A stretch of 8,446 nucleotides of DNA, taken from NCBI GenBank assembly GCA_003139975.1, contig PLHN01000118.1:1-8446 (forward strand). The letters run 5' to 3'. Every line of letters starts with the position of its first letter. Within the stretch, counting starts at the first letter, position 1. A model generated the notes under the pieces. That model was not told where the DNA came from, searched no databases, and saw only the letters and a program-made list of their open reading frames with translations. A program made the translations under genes and the position numbers. Of the stretch, positions 7,076 to 8,446 are shown one piece after another. The DNA is from Acidobacteriaceae bacterium. GTDB lineage: Bacteria; Acidobacteriota; Terriglobia; Terriglobales; Acidobacteriaceae.

Positions 7076-7231
7076 TCCCGCATCCTCAATGGCGTCTTGG
7101 GCTTGCTATACGAGCAGAATAGCCGAACCGGCGGTGTCTGCCCGCAGGTCAACTAATGTGCTCGACGCTCAAAAGGCCCGGAGCACTATTGCGGGGATGT
7201 CATTCATTCGGCCGCAAGCCCGCTCGTTGTA

Positions 7232-7633
7232 TCATCGTCCCGCGTTGCGGGCAGCCGAACTTGCAAGACTGTTGGCCTCGGTGTTGTTCTCTCGCCGAAC
7301 GTGGGAGATCGAGAAATCAAGCGACCGGGCCAGTTTCCGACAGATCCAATTCAGGGAATAGAGCCGCGGGCTGCGGCAGTTGTACTCACCGCTCATCTGC
7401 TTGACCATTACTTCGGAATCTGAAAACACGTGCAACGTCTTGGCCTTAAGCCCCAGTGCACATTGCAGCGCCTCCAGCAGAGCCACGTATTCGGCGACAT
7501 TATTGTCCTGGCGCCCGATCCATTTTGCGATTCTGATGGTGCCGTCTGCAGAGCCGTCGATGACCACTCCAATGCCGGACGGGCCGGGATTCCCGAAAGA
7601 GCCGCCATCGACGTAGGCCACGAGATCTGACAT
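7232..7633 (-). CDS. RNase HI-like protein (stand-alone RNase H domain)
   Basis: A 133-aa single-domain RNase H fold protein, expected to cut RNA in RNA:DNA hybrids in the cytoplasm. D9 in YVDGGSFGNPG, E48 in NNVAEYVALLEAL and D72 in FSDSEVMVKQM are the first three metal-binding residues. The fourth position, normally Asp in the A-D-x-LA motif near the C-terminus, is Asn (N121 in NTEANSLASSAA). From what I recall of E. coli RNase HI, Asn at the equivalent Asp134 keeps substantial activity, so the protein need not be dead. ATG 7633 is chosen because the first beta strand starts right after it; ATG 7657 would add eight residues. No good ribosome site precedes either. It resembles the short RnhA/YpdQ-type branch more than E. 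coli RnhA, so I give no symbol. It precedes the kinase on the same strand with a 332-base gap, so cotranscription is uncertain. Confidence 0.88.
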   Translation of the reverse strand: MSDLVAYVDGGSFGNPGPSGIGVVIDGSADGTIRIAKWIGRQDNNVAEYVALLEALQCALGLKAKTLHVFSDSEVMVKQMSGEYNCRSPRLYSLNWICRKLARSLDFSISHVRRENNTEANSLASSAARNAGR

Positions 7634-7652
7634 TGTGTGGTGAGCTGGTACC

Positions 7653-7682
7653 AACATGCCTGAGGTATCTTCCCGGCGTCAA
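7653..7682 (-). promoter_or_regulatory. Weak candidate promoter for the RNase H-like gene
   Basis: Reading the - strand, TTGACG (7682-7677, five of six -35 bases) is followed after 18 bases by CATGTT (7658-7653, three of six -10 bases). If used, transcription would start about 7646, downstream of ATG 7657. That would favour ATG 7633 as the true start. Confidence 0.25.
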
Positions 7683-7829
7683 GATGTCACCTGATTCCTT
7701 CGTGCTGCGGGCTCTCGTCGTAGTTCTCGCCCACGCCTTCGAGTGCCTGTGCATGTTCCTGTGGAAAAGCGGAAAGAAATTAATCTCCCATTCATTAAGC
7801 GATAACGATTCAATGGGTTGCGTTTATGG

Positions 7830-7868
7830 TTTTTTGGTGCAAGGCGAGCGGGCGATTGCACCAAAAAA
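7830..7868. repeat. Perfect 13+13-base inverted repeat
   Basis: TTTTTTGGTGCAA (7830-7842) and its exact reverse complement TTGCACCAAAAAA (7856-7868) flank a 13-base GC-rich loop. The T-run is on the 5' side and the A-run on the 3' side on both strands, the reverse of an intrinsic terminator. It could be a protein-binding site, an RNA hairpin or the trace of a small mobile element. Confidence 0.75.
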
Positions 7869-7873
7869 GGGCA

Positions 7874-7902
7874 TTGACATTGCTCGAGCAACTCTCTAAG
7901 TT
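7874..7902 (+). promoter_or_regulatory. Promoter-like element with palindromic operator in its spacer
   Basis: TTGACA (7874-7879) is a perfect -35. After a 17-base spacer comes TAAGTT (7897-7902), a weak -10 with three matching bases. The spacer begins with TTGCTCGAGCAA (7880-7891), a perfect 12-base palindrome that a dimeric repressor could use. Predicted transcription start is about 7909, upstream of the candidate RNA at 7960-8126. Confidence 0.35.
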
Positions 7903-7959
7903 TGCTTCCGTCGACGGCTGAAAGGGTTGGCTTAATTAAACTTTTGCCAGTCCGAAGTA

Positions 7960-8126
7960 AGCTGAGTGATCAGCTCAGCGGGGTGACCCGAAGGGCAGCC
8001 AGACCTGAAAAAACCGACGGCTCTGCGAGGAGTAGTTGGGGTTTGGGACCGCGAAAGCGGTGATCGCATCAAGGGCTGTGACGGTGCATGTCTCCACGCT
8101 GTTGGCTCCCTCGCAGGAGCTGGTGG
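7960..8126 (+). ncRNA. Candidate structured RNA, family not recognised
   Basis: On the + strand, AGCTGA-GTGA-TCAGCT (7960-7975) and ACCGC-GAAA-GCGGT (8048-8061) are perfect stems closed by GNRA tetraloops. GNRA loops occur only when the + strand is read, which argues for that direction. A long helix encloses the second hairpin: 8018-8023 with 8117-8122, 8024-8030 with 8109-8115, and 8031-8032 with 8106-8107. It is interrupted by single-base bulges (G8116, C8108). CC at 8014-8015 can pair with GG at 8125-8126 beyond a mismatch. I looked for signatures of RNase P, SRP, tmRNA and common riboswitches and saw none. A chance fold or decayed coding DNA remains possible. Confidence 0.3.
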
Positions 8127-8344
8127 CTAGAGCATAACCTATGTCACAGCCTTTACCTTTTCCCAGCGATCCCCTCCTAACAACCCTCGTAAAATCGGCT
8201 CCACAAAGAATATTCTTGCCCCGAGATCTCTTGGTGCAACGCTTACCCGCTTTCAACCCGGAGAGTACCCGCCTGAGGCAATACGGAACGTGCGTATTAA
8301 GGTGCTGTCTGCGGGCCCGCAATGATCTAACATACTGGTTCGCG

Positions 8345-8388
8345 TTACCCTGCAGCCGAGGCAGAGATAGCAGAACTTAGCAGGGTAA
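8345..8388. repeat. 9+9-base inverted repeat upstream of the last reading frame
   Basis: TTACCCTGC (8345-8353) and GCAGGGTAA (8380-8388) are exact complements separated by 26 bases. The right arm ends 25 bases before ATG 8414, so the repeat may be an operator or a leader hairpin for that gene. Only a short mixed TTTCT follows, so it is a poor terminator. Confidence 0.45.
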
Positions 8389-8413
8389 TTTCTCCGAGAC
8401 GTTGGAACCAGGG

Positions 8414-8446
8414 ATGAAGAACATTCCGAATTCGAGTCGTCGTCTC
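8414..8446 (+). CDS. Possible start of a new gene (3' end missing)
   Basis: ATG 8414 opens a frame of 11 codons, MKNIPNSSRRL, that runs off the window. A GGAA at 8404-8407, six bases upstream, could bind ribosomes. The basic N-terminus would suit a signal-peptide n-region, but too little is seen to say. The frame is open back to the TAG at 8378. Confidence 0.35.
   Translation, partial: MKNIPNSSRRL

Larger units (their letters stand above)
6900..7231. other. Gap between kinase and RNase H-like gene
   Basis: This 332-base stretch lies between two - strand genes. It holds the hairpin pair next to the kinase start, a GTGATCAC palindrome at 6982-6989, and a possible 29-codon reading frame at 6986-7075. 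TAGGAT (- strand, 6957-6952) is a weak -10-like hexamer without a convincing -35. I see no terminator, tRNA or longer gene. Confidence 0.5.
7634..8413. other. Gene-poor, palindrome-rich region
   Basis: About 780 bases with no convincing protein gene. Open frames exist (for example + 7684-7899, - 7975-8322, + 8141-8380), but none has a recognisable domain, a good ribosome site or plausible composition. The region holds many perfect inverted repeats: 7830-7868, 7880-7891, 7908-7917 (CCGTCGACGG), 7960-7975, 8048-8061, 8206-8217 (AAGAATATTCTT), 8280-8298 (AATACG/CGTATT), 8310-8321 (TGCGGGCCCGCA) and 8345-8388. TTGGTGCAA occurs twice (7834 and 8231). Confidence 0.6.

Noticed and set aside
6900..7231. 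tRNA or other classic RNA gene in the gap upstream of the kinase
   Set aside because: No T-loop consensus, acceptor pairing or other family signature was found on either strand.
7830..7868. Intrinsic terminator
   Set aside because: The T-run precedes and the A-run follows the stem on both strands, so no U-tract follows the hairpin in either direction.
7684..7899. Possible small protein with a hydrophobic N-terminal half
   Set aside because: No ribosome binding site, no recognisable family, and the frame runs through the 13+13 inverted repeat and the -35-like element.
7975..8322. A 115-codon - strand frame
   Set aside because: Arg/Ser/Cys-rich with no domain, and it covers the GNRA hairpins and bulged helix. 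I cannot exclude decayed coding DNA, but nothing supports a live gene.
8141..8380. A 79-codon + strand frame starting at ATG 8141
   Set aside because: No Shine-Dalgarno sequence, no recognisable motif, and it spans several palindromes and the left arm of the 8345-8388 repeat.

Overview
The window (8,446 bases, moderately GC-rich) looks like bacterial chromosome, most likely from an Acidobacteriota (Terriglobia-like) or similar soil bacterium. That guess rests on gene style only: a very large Hanks-type Ser/Thr kinase with TPR, PEGA-like and C-terminal beta-rich regions, a PhdYefM/VapC toxin-antitoxin pair, and duplicated tiny HNH genes. No rRNA, tRNA or marker gene fixes the taxonomy.

Layout. 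Positions 1-2013 are an accessory patch on the + strand. A small unrecognised protein gene is followed at once by a ~76-aa HNH nuclease gene. The pair occurs twice (1-466 and about 1374-2013, offset 1,556 bases) and the copies flank a complete type II toxin-antitoxin module (642-1360). In the second copy the partner gene is broken by a one-base deletion and a later stop, while its HNH gene is intact. The toxin-antitoxin promoter has a perfect -10 just before the antitoxin ATG, and a 7+7 inverted repeat overlies its -35.

Positions 2103-6899 (- strand) hold one 1,598-aa transmembrane Ser/Thr protein kinase: cytoplasmic kinase domain, about 600 residues of TPR-like helices, a Pro-rich linker, one membrane span, five PEGA-like repeats, and a terminal beta-sandwich-like domain resembling DUF1080/LamG folds. 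Its start is preceded by two mutually exclusive GC-rich hairpins, a possible translational switch. Upstream, on the same strand, is a stand-alone RNase HI-like protein (7232-7633) whose fourth active-site position is Asn instead of Asp.

Positions 7634-8413 have no convincing protein gene but are unusually rich in inverted repeats. These include a 13+13-base hairpin, a promoter-like element with a 12-base palindrome in its spacer, and a region (7960-8126) with two GNRA-loop hairpins and a long bulged helix, all consistent with a + strand structured RNA. A new + strand reading frame may begin at 8414 and run off the end.

The genes do not form one obvious pathway. The most unusual parts are the duplicated partner-HNH cassette around the toxin-antitoxin module, and the palindrome-dense region at the right end.
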